From Bacillus sp. FJAT-22090 (lineage in GTDB: Bacteria > Bacillota > Bacilli > Bacillales_A > Planococcaceae): 64,000 nt of DNA. The notes beneath the pieces were generated by a model. The model saw only the letters and a list, made by a program, of their open reading frames with translations. It was not told the DNA's origin and made no database searches. A program made the position numbers and the translations under genes. The DNA is taken from NCBI RefSeq assembly GCF_007676755.1, contig NZ_VEBK01000002.1, forward strand, positions 62,001 through 126,000. Direction: 5' to 3'. Shown in pieces: positions 1 to 9,280 of the stretch (its first letter is position 1; each line of letters begins with the position of its first letter).

Positions 1-202
1 CTCTTTTACGGAGCAACATTCCTTCATCCGTAAGAATGATACTGTGGCTACTGCGTATAAATAGAATTTTCCCTAATTCTTGTTCAAGATCTTTTAATTG
101 TCTAGACAAAGTTGGCTGTGTAAGATTCAAAAAATTAGCAGCACCTGTAATGCTTCCTACTCTTGCAACAGCAAGAAAATATCGCAGAACTCTTAATTCC
201 AT
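1..202 (-). CDS. LysR-family transcriptional regulator, N-terminal fragment (runs off left edge)
   Basis: Reading leftward from an ATG at 202 gives MELRVLRYFLAVARVGSITG and then a region with NLTQPTLSRQLKDLE, the winged helix-turn-helix of LysR-type regulators (helix-turn-helix about residues 17-40). A strong ribosome site (AGGAGGAG, 210-217 complement) precedes the ATG. Only 67 residues are in the window; the effector-binding domain lies outside. The gene is divergent from the MFS transporter at 456, and such regulators usually control the divergent neighbour and themselves, so a role in controlling that pump is inferred. The inducer cannot be read from the sequence. Confidence 0.85.
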   Translation of the reverse strand, partial: MELRVLRYFLAVARVGSITGAANFLNLTQPTLSRQLKDLEQELGKILFIRSSHSIILTDEGMLLRKR

Positions 203-455
203 AAAACACTCCTCCTTTATAACGTTTGATTATAAACATTTTGAGCATACCTATCAAGCATATCTATATATACAATATAAGTATTTGGCATTGTCATAAA
301 GCATAGTTAGAATTAATAGCGAAAGGATATAGGGATGTATAAGCAACTGGAATGGAAGTAAATCAGTTTAAGATGTAATTGCATTGAAAAAATGGAATAA
401 ACGTAGTGTCATTATTCATCTAAGACTTCACTTTTCTGAAAGAAGGAAATCTTTT

Positions 456-1625
456 ATGGCTAAACAAAAAAAGTTACTTATATTGATATTAACCGTAGGT
501 GCTTTTGGTATCATAAATACTGAAATGGGAGTTATAGGAATATTACCCTACATTGCGGATCACTTTCATATCAGTGTATCAAAAGCAGGGTTATTGGTGA
601 GCCTTTTTGCTCTTACTGTTGCTGTAGCTGGACCAACCATGCCATTATTATTTTCGGGGATAAATCGAAAGAAAGCCATGTTATTTGTACTTGGTATTTT
701 TGTTCTAGGTAATATTGTATCTATATTTACATCGAATTTTACCATTGCAATAATTGCGCGTGTAATTCCAGCGATATTACAGCCAATCTATTTTACAGCA
801 GCTTTTACTATAGCTGCAGACTCGGTTAGAAAGGAAGAGGCTCCAAAAGCCGTTTCAAAAGTTTTTATTGGAGTGTCAGCAGGGATGGTACTTGGTGTAC
901 CAATTGCAAGTTTTCTAGCTAGTACAGTTTCAATTCAAATATCCATGACATTTTTTGCTGTTGTGAACGCATTTGTCTTGATTGCTACATTAGTATTTTT
1001 CCCTTCAATGCCGGTTAAAGAAAGACTTTCTTACGGAGCTCAATTATCGGTATTAACAAAACGAATTACTTGGCTGTCCATTTTTGCAGTTATTTTACTA
1101 AACTCAGCTATATTTGGAGTTTACAGTTTTCTTGCCGAGTATCTTAAAACCGTTACTAATATGTCTGGAAAATCTATTAGTTTAATGTTAGTCGTATTTG
1201 GAGGGGCCAATATTATTGGAAATATAGTTGCAGGGAAGTTACTTACAAAAAATGTGATCAAAACTGTAGTATCTTTTCCTTTTGCCTTAGGAGCAGTTTA
1301 CATCATTTTACTCTTCATAGGTCAGTTCACCATACCTATGGCTGTTATGACTTTAGGGTGGGGAATATTAGCTGGTATAGGAGCTAATATCAATCAATAT
1401 TGGATTACGTCTGCAGCTCCAGAGGCTCCTGATTTTGCTAATGGTTTATTTTTATCATCCGTTAATTTAGGGACAACCATTGGAACAGCTGTAGGTGGAT
1501 TATTTATATCACAATTTGGTACACAGTACGTTGTATTGGTGGGAATATTATCGTTAGTATTAAGCTTGGTTTTTATTCTTTTAAGAAACAACATGCATAC
1601 TCCTACAAAACAACTTGCTAAATAA
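456..1625 (+). CDS. MFS efflux transporter, DHA1 (YdhP/AraJ-like) family
   Basis: The 389-residue product has about twelve hydrophobic segments and opens with a short basic tail followed by the INTEMGVIGILPYIA-type TM1 typical of the DHA1 drug:H+ antiporters related to YdhP, AraJ and chloramphenicol exporters. The ATG at 456 is preferred over an in-frame upstream codon at 384 because GAAGGA lies 5-10 nt before it. An arginine-containing loop (INRKKAM) after TM2-3 matches MFS motif A. The protein is expected in the cytoplasmic membrane, exporting small molecules by proton antiport. The substrate is unknown. The divergent LysR gene on its left is the likely regulator. No clear terminator follows it. 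Confidence 0.8.
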   Translation: MAKQKKLLILILTVGAFGIINTEMGVIGILPYIADHFHISVSKAGLLVSLFALTVAVAGPTMPLLFSGINRKKAMLFVLGIFVLGNIVSIFTSNFTIAIIARVIPAILQPIYFTAAFTIAADSVRKEEAPKAVSKVFIGVSAGMVLGVPIASFLASTVSIQISMTFFAVVNAFVLIATLVFFPSMPVKERLSYGAQLSVLTKRITWLSIFAVILLNSAIFGVYSFLAEYLKTVTNMSGKSISLMLVVFGGANIIGNIVAGKLLTKNVIKTVVSFPFALGAVYIILLFIGQFTIPMAVMTLGWGILAGIGANINQYWITSAAPEAPDFANGLFLSSVNLGTTIGTAVGGLFISQFGTQYVVLVGILSLVLSLVFILLRNNMHTPTKQLAK

Positions 1626-2054
1626 GAGTTCCGAGGACGGCTTAGAAATTAAAATTATTGAAAGCTTTCTTTGTTATCCCCTTTTCAATTTTCATTATAA
1701 TTTCACTATTTTTAATGAGTTAAAATGCAAATTAATAATGTGTTTGAAATAGTATTAACATTATTTTATCTATTAATATTAGTTTAGAACATCTAATCAA
1801 CTTGACATTACAAGTATATTTGTTACTGAAACATCATTAATAGACTATAAGATTATTTGTCCGATATCAAATAACTTAAGTAAATGCAACCTCAAAAATT
1901 GTACTTTTCGTTATGGATCACGTACCTTTTGTTTTAAATATGGACGCTTGGTTATAAAAACAGCCGAGGCAATAATTACCCGATTATAATGTGTTTATAT
2001 TCCAAATTGATTGTATTTATTTGGTCTTATAATTTACATTTCGGAGGGGTCATC
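1626..2054. other. Intergenic stretch, AT-rich, no gene seen
   Basis: No coding region with a credible start is visible in these 429 bases. TATAAT hexamers occur at 1985-1990 and 2028-2033. The second has TTGATT (2007-2012) upstream, but at only 15 bp spacing, so neither is a convincing promoter for the carrier gene that starts at 2055. No stable hairpin followed by a T-run was found for the upstream pump gene. Confidence 0.4.
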
Positions 2055-3473
2055 GTGCAACATACACAGCAGCAAGAAAAGAAAAAGAAGAAATTTGAGA
2101 TGCCGCATATTTATGTTATTTTATTTGTTTTTAGTGCGTTCGCGGCTTTGACCACATATTTTATTCCGGCGGGAGAGTTTGAACGTGTGCCTGGACCAGA
2201 TGGCAGAACGACCATCGATCCAAATTCCTTTCATTATGTTGATCAGACCCCAGTTGGTATTAAAGATTTCTTAACGGTTATTCCCCGAGGGTTGATTGAT
2301 GCGGGAGAAGTTGTATTTTTCACCTTTATCATTGGTGGAATGTTTATGGTGCTTAGACGTACTGGGATCATTGAAATAGCTGTTGATAAACTCGCAAGGA
2401 AATTTGCGCATAAAAGTATTATGCTCATCCCTGTTTTAACAGCAGCCTTCGCATTGATAGCGACATTGATTGGAACAGCTGAACTATCACTTGTTTATAT
2501 TCCGGTAATCATGCCGCTGATTATTGCGCTTGGCTACGATTCAATAACAGCAGCTGCTATTGCACTTTGTGGGACCGTTGTTGGATTTACTGCAGGAGTA
2601 TTAAATCCCATTAACACAGGGCTTGGACAGAAATTATCGGGACTGCCGGTATTCTCTGGCCTTGGATTACGTTTAATCGTATTTATTATAGCGGTTACGG
2701 CAGCGGTTTTATTCATTACCCGTTATGCAAAGAAAGTCAAAAAAAATCCAAAACACAGTCTTGTGTTTGAAGATGATATGGAAAAACGTGCATTGTATAA
2801 CAATGTAGGAAAAGCAGAGGCCATTCCCGCAACAGGACGACAAAAGTTGGCAGCAATAGTAGCGCTTGTATTCTTCGCCATTCTTGTATACGGTGTCATT
2901 TCAAAGGGCTGGTTTATGGTTGAAATGGCGGGTCTCTTTATCATTATGGGAATCGTCGTGGGGATGATTGCTGGTCTAAAAGTCGGCGATATTTGCGAAG
3001 CATTTAATCAAGGTTTTAAAGACGTCTTAATGGGGGCGTTCATCGTTGGACTTGCCCGAGCGGTCGCAGTTGTACTAGAGGACGGTAACATCATGGATAC
3101 GATTGTACATGCACTTGGTGCGGTTGTCGGTGATTTGCCGCCAGCATTAGCAGCGGTTGGTATGTATGTTGTACAAGTTCTTATTAACTTTGTTATTTCG
3201 TCTGGCAGTGGGCAAGCACTCGTTACAATGCCAATTATGGCACCTCTAGCAGACATGGTTGGAGTGACAAGACAAACTGCTGTTCTTGCTTATCAGCTTG
3301 GAGATGGGTTTACACATATTTTCTACCCGACAAGCGGGTACTTCATGGCAGCATTAGCAATTGCAGGTGTGAAATGGCAAACGTGGATTCGTTTCTTCTA
3401 TCCACTATTTCTAATATGGGCTGGAATATCTATTGTAGTACTTGTCATCGCCCAATTAATTGGTTGGTCCTAA
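2055..3473 (+). CDS. YfcC-family (DcuC-like) membrane carrier
   Basis: This 472-residue polytopic membrane protein belongs to the YfcC/DcuC group of the ion-transporter superfamily, carriers assigned to dicarboxylates, short-chain fatty acids or basic amino acids. Features: a lysine-rich cytoplasmic N-terminus, a first TM followed by YFIPAGEFERV with a periplasm-like acidic/glycine loop, about 11-12 TM segments, and the conserved NFVISSGSGQALVTMPIMAPL re-entrant region near the C-terminus. The GTG at 2055 follows GGAGGGG; the longer frame from 1989 lacks a ribosome site. It converges on a LytS/LytT-like two-component system, a family often regulating small organic-acid transport, but a functional link is only inferred. 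Confidence 0.8.
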   Translation: MQHTQQQEKKKKKFEMPHIYVILFVFSAFAALTTYFIPAGEFERVPGPDGRTTIDPNSFHYVDQTPVGIKDFLTVIPRGLIDAGEVVFFTFIIGGMFMVLRRTGIIEIAVDKLARKFAHKSIMLIPVLTAAFALIATLIGTAELSLVYIPVIMPLIIALGYDSITAAAIALCGTVVGFTAGVLNPINTGLGQKLSGLPVFSGLGLRLIVFIIAVTAAVLFITRYAKKVKKNPKHSLVFEDDMEKRALYNNVGKAEAIPATGRQKLAAIVALVFFAILVYGVISKGWFMVEMAGLFIIMGIVVGMIAGLKVGDICEAFNQGFKDVLMGAFIVGLARAVAVVLEDGNIMDTIVHALGAVVGDLPPALAAVGMYVVQVLINFVISSGSGQALVTMPIMAPLADMVGVTRQTAVLAYQLGDGFTHIFYPTSGYFMAALAIAGVKWQTWIRFFYPLFLIWAGISIVVLVIAQLIGWS

Positions 3474-3477
3474 TAAT

Positions 3478-3511
3478 AAAAATAGCATCCATGCAAATGG
3501 GTGCTATTTTT
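3478..3511. terminator. Bidirectional rho-independent terminator
   Basis: AAAAATAGCATCC pairs with GGGTGCTATTTTT around an 8-nt loop, with one U-G pair. It has A/T runs on both sides, so it can serve both the carrier gene (+) and the response-regulator gene (-). Confidence 0.85.
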
Positions 3512-3544
3512 ATTATGTTTCCAGTAAGGCAAAGCAATAGATGC

Positions 3545-4279
3545 TCATTTAAATCCTAATTTTTGCATAACGTTTTTTGCAAATGAGCGGCTGACAGGTA
3601 CTTTAGAACCGTCTTTTAAAAATAAATTATATGCGCGGTTAAACCATGGTTCTATTGCAGAAACATGCTTGACATTGACAATGTACCCTCGATGAACTTG
3701 TAAAAAGTCTTCACCTAGTTTTTCTATCAATTGATAAAGCAACAAATCCGATTCATATTGGTGATGAGCGGTCCTAATAAAAGTTTGGCGGTTCTCCGTT
3801 CCGATGTAGTAAATCTCATCTGCTTGGACAATAATCATTCTATCTCCGTCTTTTGCAGGAATTGTTTTTGTTCCTTGCGGCTGGTTACTTTTTTGCTTTT
3901 GCCTATCAAGATGGAACTGAGCGAGTGTTAGTAATTTGTCTACGGTTTTTCGGAGTCTTGCTTCATCGATTGGTTTGACAATGTAATCAACGGCATCAAG
4001 ATTAAAAGCCTCAAGCGCATATTCATCGTAAGCTGTTGCAAATACGATCATCGGCTGTTTTTTCATATGCATAAATTGTTTCGCTAGATCCAATCCATTT
4101 CCTTTGGCGAGCTCGATGTCCAAAAAGACAACATCCGGTTGAAGATCATTAATATCCCACAACGCCTCGTGCATCGTTTCAGAATCACCGATGATTTCTA
4201 TATCGCCAGTTTCGGTTAATAAATATTTTAATTCCTCTCTTGCAAACTGTTCGTCTTCAACGATAAAAGCTTGTAGCAT
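3545..4279 (-). CDS. LytTR-family response regulator (LytT/LytR-like)
   Basis: This 244-residue protein has an N-terminal receiver domain (1-120) with the acidic pair E8/D9, phosphoacceptor D54 in VVFLDIE, and the conserved lysine in IVKP. A C-terminal LytTR DNA-binding domain (about 140-244) contains FLQVHRGYIVNVKHV and ends SRSFAKNVMQKLG. It is transcribed just after the sensor kinase with 16 nt between them, so the two form one operon. Family members bind direct repeats upstream of lrgAB-like or other membrane-protein genes; no lrgAB is in this window. The length is normal for LytT. Confidence 0.9.
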   Translation of the reverse strand: MLQAFIVEDEQFAREELKYLLTETGDIEIIGDSETMHEALWDINDLQPDVVFLDIELAKGNGLDLAKQFMHMKKQPMIVFATAYDEYALEAFNLDAVDYIVKPIDEARLRKTVDKLLTLAQFHLDRQKQKSNQPQGTKTIPAKDGDRMIIVQADEIYYIGTENRQTFIRTAHHQYESDLLLYQLIEKLGEDFLQVHRGYIVNVKHVSAIEPWFNRAYNLFLKDGSKVPVSRSFAKNVMQKLGFK

Positions 4280-4295
4280 ACCTATCTATCTCCTA

Positions 4296-5993
4296 TTAAA
4301 AGTGTATCGGTAATGTTATGAATATTTTTGTCCCATGTCCTTGCTTACTTTCTATTTTAAAAGTGGCGTCTTGGCTAAACAGTGCCGTTAAGCGCTCTTT
4401 AATATTGAATAGCGCTGAACCGCTGCCGTTTTTCGTTGAATTGACAACTCGCTGTCCTAAATCAGCAAGCCTTTCCAGCGGCACACCAATCCCGTTATCG
4501 GTGACGATTAATTGCAGTTCCGATTCTTGCTGTTTAATATCGATATGTATTTTTCCGATACCTCCCAGGTCTTTTAATTCTCCATGTGTTATTGCATTTT
4601 CTACAAGCGGCTGTAGTATGAAAGGTGGTATGAGTGCCTGATTCAGATGGGAATCCATTTCAATTGTAAGCTCAAACTTATTAGGGAACCTGGCTTTTTC
4701 TAATGCAAAATAAGCATGGACATTTTCCAACTCCTTTTCAACACGTACAAGGCGATCTGTAAGTCCTCTTAAATTGTTTCTTAAAAAAGTCGATAAATGA
4801 AGTAGCAATTGACGAGCTAGCAAAGGATCCATGCGACATAGTGCCACAATCGTATTTAAGGCGTTGAATAAAAAGTGCGGGTGAATTTGTGCATGGAGCG
4901 CTTTTACTTCGGCATCTTGCAACAATTGATTATAACGTTCAACCTCGCCCAACTCCAATTGACTAGAAAATAAATTGCTGAGCCCTTCTGCCATTTCCCG
5001 ATCTACGGATGTGACTTGATAGGGATGGTTAAAGTAAAATGTTAATGTCCCAATTGTTTTACTTTTTACAATCAACGGAAAAACAATAAACTCATACTCT
5101 GTGGAGTGATCGCTCTCCATTTTCCCAGTTTTAAACACGTGCTCTCTACATTCTATTTCATATTGGCTGCTAGTTCCTCCAGTATGTGCAAGCTCCCTAA
5201 TGCCCCTTGTGATTGCTACATCGTCAACGTTTGTTAACTGCTGGATAATCTTGGTGGCCTTTGTTGCAGAGGATGCGTTTAATCCTTGGCGAAAAAGTGT
5301 TAGCGTCTGATTTGCAATCGAGAGCGCCGTTGCCGTTTGGCTCGCACGTGTATGCTCCTCATCCTGAATAATGCTATTAAAAACAATCGCACAAATCCAG
5401 ATCCCCAAACTATTAATAACAATAATAGGTATCCCAGTATAACTGATCAAATGAAAAGCGGTACTGTGCTGGGAAGCAATCAAAGGGATAAGTAGAATTT
5501 GGATGATAAGGATCAAAAGGCCACTTAAAAACATTTGCAAAGGACGGATTAAGCCAAAGCCACGCAATTTACGTCCAAACAGACCTGCCAAACCACCACC
5601 AATAAGTGAAGCGATGAAAGTGGCATCGCTAATAAATCCACCCATAATAAAACGATGTCCACCTGCAATCAAAGCTGATCCAAGTCCAACAAGTGGACCG
5701 CCGACCAATCCGCCTATGATGATACCGATATTGCGAGTATCGGCAATAGCATTGTCCATTTGAAGAGCTGGATTCCACAAGTTGGAAATTACATGAGCTT
5801 CTGGATTGACGACTATGGCTGTATAATTTCCGATAATACCAAATAAACCAAAGAGCATAATCATTATCAAGCTGTCTTTTATATTTAAATCTCGATAAAT
5901 TATCTGTCTAAAAGTGCGCAGACGAGTAATGAGGAAAGCAATCGTGACGATGAGTGTCATTCTTGATAGCATTTGTGCTAGTAAATCCCACAT
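4296..5993 (-). CDS. LytS-like sensor histidine kinase
   Basis: The 565-residue kinase has an N-terminal 5TM sensor region (about 1-180, 5TM-5TMR_LYT type with NPAL-like and GGLVGG-rich loops), a GAF-like segment (about 210-340), the His_kinase region with phosphoacceptor in HAQIHPHFLFNALNT, and a GHKL ATPase domain (N box near VENAITHG, G1 DNGIGV). I chose the ATG at 5993 because GGAG lies 8 nt upstream; a longer frame to 6059 has no ribosome site. In B. subtilis LytS senses extracellular pyruvate with LytT and drives lrgAB-type genes. The ligand here is unknown. Confidence 0.88.
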   Translation of the reverse strand: MWDLLAQMLSRMTLIVTIAFLITRLRTFRQIIYRDLNIKDSLIMIMLFGLFGIIGNYTAIVVNPEAHVISNLWNPALQMDNAIADTRNIGIIIGGLVGGPLVGLGSALIAGGHRFIMGGFISDATFIASLIGGGLAGLFGRKLRGFGLIRPLQMFLSGLLILIIQILLIPLIASQHSTAFHLISYTGIPIIVINSLGIWICAIVFNSIIQDEEHTRASQTATALSIANQTLTLFRQGLNASSATKATKIIQQLTNVDDVAITRGIRELAHTGGTSSQYEIECREHVFKTGKMESDHSTEYEFIVFPLIVKSKTIGTLTFYFNHPYQVTSVDREMAEGLSNLFSSQLELGEVERYNQLLQDAEVKALHAQIHPHFLFNALNTIVALCRMDPLLARQLLLHLSTFLRNNLRGLTDRLVRVEKELENVHAYFALEKARFPNKFELTIEMDSHLNQALIPPFILQPLVENAITHGELKDLGGIGKIHIDIKQQESELQLIVTDNGIGVPLERLADLGQRVVNSTKNGSGSALFNIKERLTALFSQDATFKIESKQGHGTKIFITLPIHF

Positions 5994-6433
5994 ATCGAAT
6001 TCTCCATTTCTTGTAAAATCATTAATCTTCCCACATGTCCAGCCATTTCTTTTAGTCAACTTGTTGCTTTTACATTTACAATGCTATGTCTAAAAGAGGA
6101 ACATATAGTTTTGCACTACCTGATTAAATCTATCAGTGGCCTGAGCAGTTCTTCATGCGGACTTATTGTCACGCACAAAAAAGTATAACATAGGAGTAAT
6201 AATAATTTTAAAGAAAAATAGCTACTTCCTATTAGCTGGTTAGTTAGAAATTAGTTTTCAGAAATAGTCAATTTTTAAAAATACTTAAATAGGGGAGGGG
6301 TAGTTGAAAAATGTTACAATAAATGAGAGAACGCCTAACCGATTGCTAAAGGATAGAAATACGATAGTCAATCTTAGTGAAAATTTAAGTAACCACGAAA
6401 AGTTAGATGAGGGCATGTTAAGGAGTGAACTTT
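5994..6433. other. Intergenic region between lytS-like and nitrilase genes
   Basis: This 440-base stretch holds divergent leader sequences. One possible small frame begins at TTG 6304 behind GGGGAGGGG and would encode 61 residues, overlapping the nitrilase start in another frame. It resembles nothing I recognise and may be noise or a coupling peptide. No riboswitch or terminator was recognised. Confidence 0.35.
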
Positions 6434-7222
6434 GTGAATTATTTAGTATTTCAAATGGAGTTAGAAATCGGAAGTCCAGAAGGAAATAGGAAAATTATTG
6501 AACGTTGGTTGGAGGCAAACCATAGTGATGATTTAGATATTGTGGTACTTCCTGAAATGTGGTCTACAGGGTATGCATTAGAAGAATTGAAAGAAATTGT
6601 TCAAGCTGATGGAAATCAAACAATTGAATTCTTACAATTACTAGCTAAACAGTTTAATGTAAACCTAGTAGGTGGTTCGATTGCTATTTTAGATGGGGAA
6701 GATATTTTTAATCGTGCCATGATTATAAATAGAATGGGTGAAGTGGTTTATACATATGACAAGTTGCACCTCGTTCCTATGTTAAACGAACCGAAGTTTT
6801 TAACGGGCGGTCATAAACAAGTTGAAGTATTTGAACTTGAAGGTGTGAAAATGGGAATTATTATTTGTTATGATCTACGTTTCCCAGAAATCATTCGTGA
6901 CTTAGCATTACAGGGTATTCAAGTACTTCATATTGTAGCAGAATGGCCAATTGCAAGGGAAGCGCATTGGAATACGTTAATACGTGCACGTGCAATTGAA
7001 AACCAAATGTATGTTGTTGCGTCAAATATAACCGGTACAACTTTAGGAGTGGAATTCGCTGGTTGTTCACAAATTGTGGATCCTTGGGGAGTCGTCGTTC
7101 AGAAATTGGATCAAGAAGTTGGTCAAATAAAAGCAACATTGGATTTAGAAAAAGTACCACAAATAAGAAAAGAAGTTCCTATTTTTGAGTCCAGAGTACC
7201 AGACAAGTATAGAAAATTATAA
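6434..7222 (+). CDS. Carbon-nitrogen hydrolase, omega-amidase/MtnU-like
   Basis: The 262-residue nitrilase-superfamily enzyme carries all three catalytic elements: Glu41 in VVLPEMWSTGY, Lys in YDKLHLVP and Cys in IIICYDLRFPE. The overall pattern (EWPIAREAHW, RARAIENQMYV, DPWG near the C-terminus) resembles B. subtilis MtnU and YafV-type omega-amidases that hydrolyse 2-oxoglutaramate or 2-oxosuccinamate produced by transamination. The GTG at 6434 is preferred because AAGGAG (6419-6424) lies 9 nt before it; a GTG at 6425 is too close. No methionine-salvage genes lie nearby, so the exact substrate remains open. The enzyme is cytoplasmic. Confidence 0.85.
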   Translation: MNYLVFQMELEIGSPEGNRKIIERWLEANHSDDLDIVVLPEMWSTGYALEELKEIVQADGNQTIEFLQLLAKQFNVNLVGGSIAILDGEDIFNRAMIINRMGEVVYTYDKLHLVPMLNEPKFLTGGHKQVEVFELEGVKMGIIICYDLRFPEIIRDLALQGIQVLHIVAEWPIAREAHWNTLIRARAIENQMYVVASNITGTTLGVEFAGCSQIVDPWGVVVQKLDQEVGQIKATLDLEKVPQIRKEVPIFESRVPDKYRKL

Positions 7223-7230
7223 TTCTAAGT

Positions 7231-7268
7231 GCTACTTCAAAGATAGAAATCTTTGAAGTAGCTTTTTA
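7231..7268 (+). terminator. Rho-independent terminator of nitrilase gene
   Basis: GCTACTTCAAAGAT pairs perfectly with ATCTTTGAAGTAGC around AGAA and is followed by TTTTT. Confidence 0.9.
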
Positions 7269-7299
7269 GACTATAGGTCATAAATATTTATGGAATGTT

Positions 7300-7332
7300 A
7301 AAAAGCCTGCAGAAACTCTCAGCAGGCTTTTT
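7300..7332. terminator. Bidirectional terminator, mainly for bdhA
   Basis: AAAAAGCCTGC pairs with GCAGGCTTTTT around an 11-nt loop. The A/T flanks allow function on the minus strand, downstream of the bdhA stop at 7350. Confidence 0.85.
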
Positions 7333-7349
7333 AAAAATATTATCTATAT

Positions 7350-8402
7350 TTATCTTGCACTGACAAGAATTTTAGATTGGCTCTTGTCTTTAAGCAATAA
7401 TTCAAATCCTTCTTCTACAATACTATCGAGAGTAATTTTATTCGTTACTACTTTTTCAGCAGGAATTTGCCCACTTGCAACAAGATTAATAACACGGTCA
7501 TAGATATTTGCATATCCTAGTGAAAATTTAATGTTTGCTTCTTTAATAGTAGATGAAAAAGCATCAATTTCAGGATTTTTACCAAAGATCGCTATAATAC
7601 AAACCGTTCCTTTGCGTTTAATTGCTCCTAAACAGGTATTAAAAGTAGCTTGAACGCCTGCACATTCTAATGCTACATCAACACCGTCACCATTCGTATC
7701 TTCCATAATCGTGCCAATTACATCATCTTCAACCGGATTTAGTGCTTTTACAAATTCAAAACTCTCTGCTAACGCTAACCGTTCTTTGGAAACATCCGTC
7801 ACAAAAATTTTAGTAGCACCAGCTGCACGTGCACATAAAACAGTCAATAGACCGATTGGGCCAGCCCCAGTTACCAGTACTGCATCGCCAGCCTTGACGC
7901 CCGCAAGTTCAACCCCATGATAGGTTACTGCAGTTGGTTCTACTAGAGCAGCCTGCTCTAATGTCATATTATCTGGTATATGATGGCAGTATTTTTCATC
8001 TATCACGCAGTATTCTGCAAAACCGCCGTCATCAGCAAGTCCGATAAATGCTGCATTGCTGTTTCTACATAGATGATAATTTCCTTCACGGCATTCCTTA
8101 CATGTTCCGCAACGAAGATTAGGCTCTATACAAACACGGTCACCAGGTTTTAACGATGTAACATCACTGCCTACTTCTGTTACTGTTCCGCTAAATTCAT
8201 GTCCCAATGTTAAGGGGGCTTGTCTTTTTGATATTGGATGTTCTTCAGTTGGAATACCAATAAAATGAGAATAGGCATGTAAATCAGAACCACAGATACC
8301 AGTCCAAGCAACTTCCACTTTTACATCTTTTGCTCCAACTTTTTTTACTTCAACTTCCTCAACACGTAGGTCCTTTTCAGCATAAATTCTTGCAGCTTTC
8401 AT
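7350..8402 (-). CDS. bdhA: (R,R)-butanediol dehydrogenase / acetoin reductase
   Basis: This 350-residue zinc-dependent medium-chain dehydrogenase closely matches B. subtilis BdhA (YdjL) in length and motifs. It interconverts acetoin and 2,3-butanediol with NAD(H) in the cytoplasm. Visible features: catalytic zinc region WTGICGSDLHAY, LGHEFSGTV with the catalytic His-Glu pair, structural zinc cysteines CGTCKECREGNYHLC, and the Rossmann motif VTGAGPIGLL near residue 180. Its ATG follows GGAGAG. It stands alone as a monocistronic gene with its own terminator; alsSD are not nearby. Confidence 0.9.
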   Translation of the reverse strand: MKAARIYAEKDLRVEEVEVKKVGAKDVKVEVAWTGICGSDLHAYSHFIGIPTEEHPISKRQAPLTLGHEFSGTVTEVGSDVTSLKPGDRVCIEPNLRCGTCKECREGNYHLCRNSNAAFIGLADDGGFAEYCVIDEKYCHHIPDNMTLEQAALVEPTAVTYHGVELAGVKAGDAVLVTGAGPIGLLTVLCARAAGATKIFVTDVSKERLALAESFEFVKALNPVEDDVIGTIMEDTNGDGVDVALECAGVQATFNTCLGAIKRKGTVCIIAIFGKNPEIDAFSSTIKEANIKFSLGYANIYDRVINLVASGQIPAEKVVTNKITLDSIVEEGFELLLKDKSQSKILVSAR

Positions 8403-8660
8403 TTAAATCTCTCCAATCCTATATTAGAATTTTTTCTTTCCAACAATTAAGTAGGAATCTTTTATATTCACTGGCTCATTACGTATATGTACTTTATCTA
8501 CAACTATTATCATATCACTAGGCTAATATTATTCTCAACTTGCGCATACTGAAATATTCCTCTTATCATTATAAAACCTACCGTTACGTTAGAATCAAGT
8601 TTTTAATTCATTAGTATGATATTTTTGAATTAATGAACAATTAATCGAGGGGGAGCGCAG

Positions 8661-9215
8661 TTGAAAAAAGCAATTTTATACAAAGAAACAAAAAGACTGA
8701 TTATCAGACCTTTTCAAAAAGATGATTATGAACATTGGTATAAGAGCTTTGATGATCGATTGCCGTCACAGTACAAATACGATGATGGCCATTCTGATAT
8801 GTCGAGTTCTACAAAAGAGTGGTTTGTCCAATGGATTGAGGGGTTTGAAAAAGCAGCGGACAAAGACGAAATGTATATATTGGGAGTTTTTCGAAAAGAA
8901 GATGGTGTCAATGTAGGGAAAGTGGAATTGATTACTATTCTAAGGATGGATTATCAATGGGCGATGATGGGGTATTCGATACATAATCAGTTTTGGAAAA
9001 ATGGTTACGGAATTGAAAGTGTAAATGTTGCTAAACAATTATTCTTTCATGAGTTACATTTTCACCGAATTGAATTGCATATTAATACGGATAATATGCC
9101 GTCTATAAATTTAGCAAAGAGAGCTGGTTTTGCATTTGAATGTAAACGTGAGCGTTTTTCATTAGAAAACGATGAATGGACGGATTTTCTTATTTATTAT
9201 CAAAATAATATATAA
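8661..9215 (+). CDS. GNAT acetyltransferase, RimJ/RimL-like
   Basis: This 184-residue enzyme starts at TTG 8661 behind GAGGGGGA. The N-terminal TKRLIIRPFQKDDYEHW is the usual opening of RimJ/RimL-type acetyltransferases, with the acetyl-CoA-binding region around WKNGYGIESVNVAKQLFF and the C-terminal NLAKRAGFAFECKRER. It probably acetylates an amino group on a protein terminus or small amine; the substrate is unknown. It lies alone between bdhA and the ileS T-box leader. Confidence 0.8.
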   Translation: MKKAILYKETKRLIIRPFQKDDYEHWYKSFDDRLPSQYKYDDGHSDMSSSTKEWFVQWIEGFEKAADKDEMYILGVFRKEDGVNVGKVELITILRMDYQWAMMGYSIHNQFWKNGYGIESVNVAKQLFFHELHFHRIELHINTDNMPSINLAKRAGFAFECKRERFSLENDEWTDFLIYYQNNI

Positions 9216-9228
9216 CGCATATACTAAG

Positions 9229-9258
9229 TTGACAAGCTATTTTGTCCTATGGTAAATT
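9229..9258 (+). promoter_or_regulatory. SigA-type promoter of the ileS leader
   Basis: TTGACA at 9229-9234 is followed by a 17-18 bp spacer and GTAAAT/TAAATT at 9252-9258, just upstream of the T-box leader. Confidence 0.7.
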
Positions 9259-9280
9259 CAACGTAATAAAACCATACAAA

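Noticed and set aside
36-299. 87-codon plus-strand frame at the left edge
   Set aside because: It is the complement of the LysR gene fragment at 1-202, which has a proper helix-turn-helix and ribosome site.
6304-6489. 61-codon frame upstream of the nitrilase gene
   Set aside because: It has a reasonable TTG and ribosome site but overlaps the nitrilase start, matches nothing recognised and has low-complexity composition. Left as a note in the gap entry.
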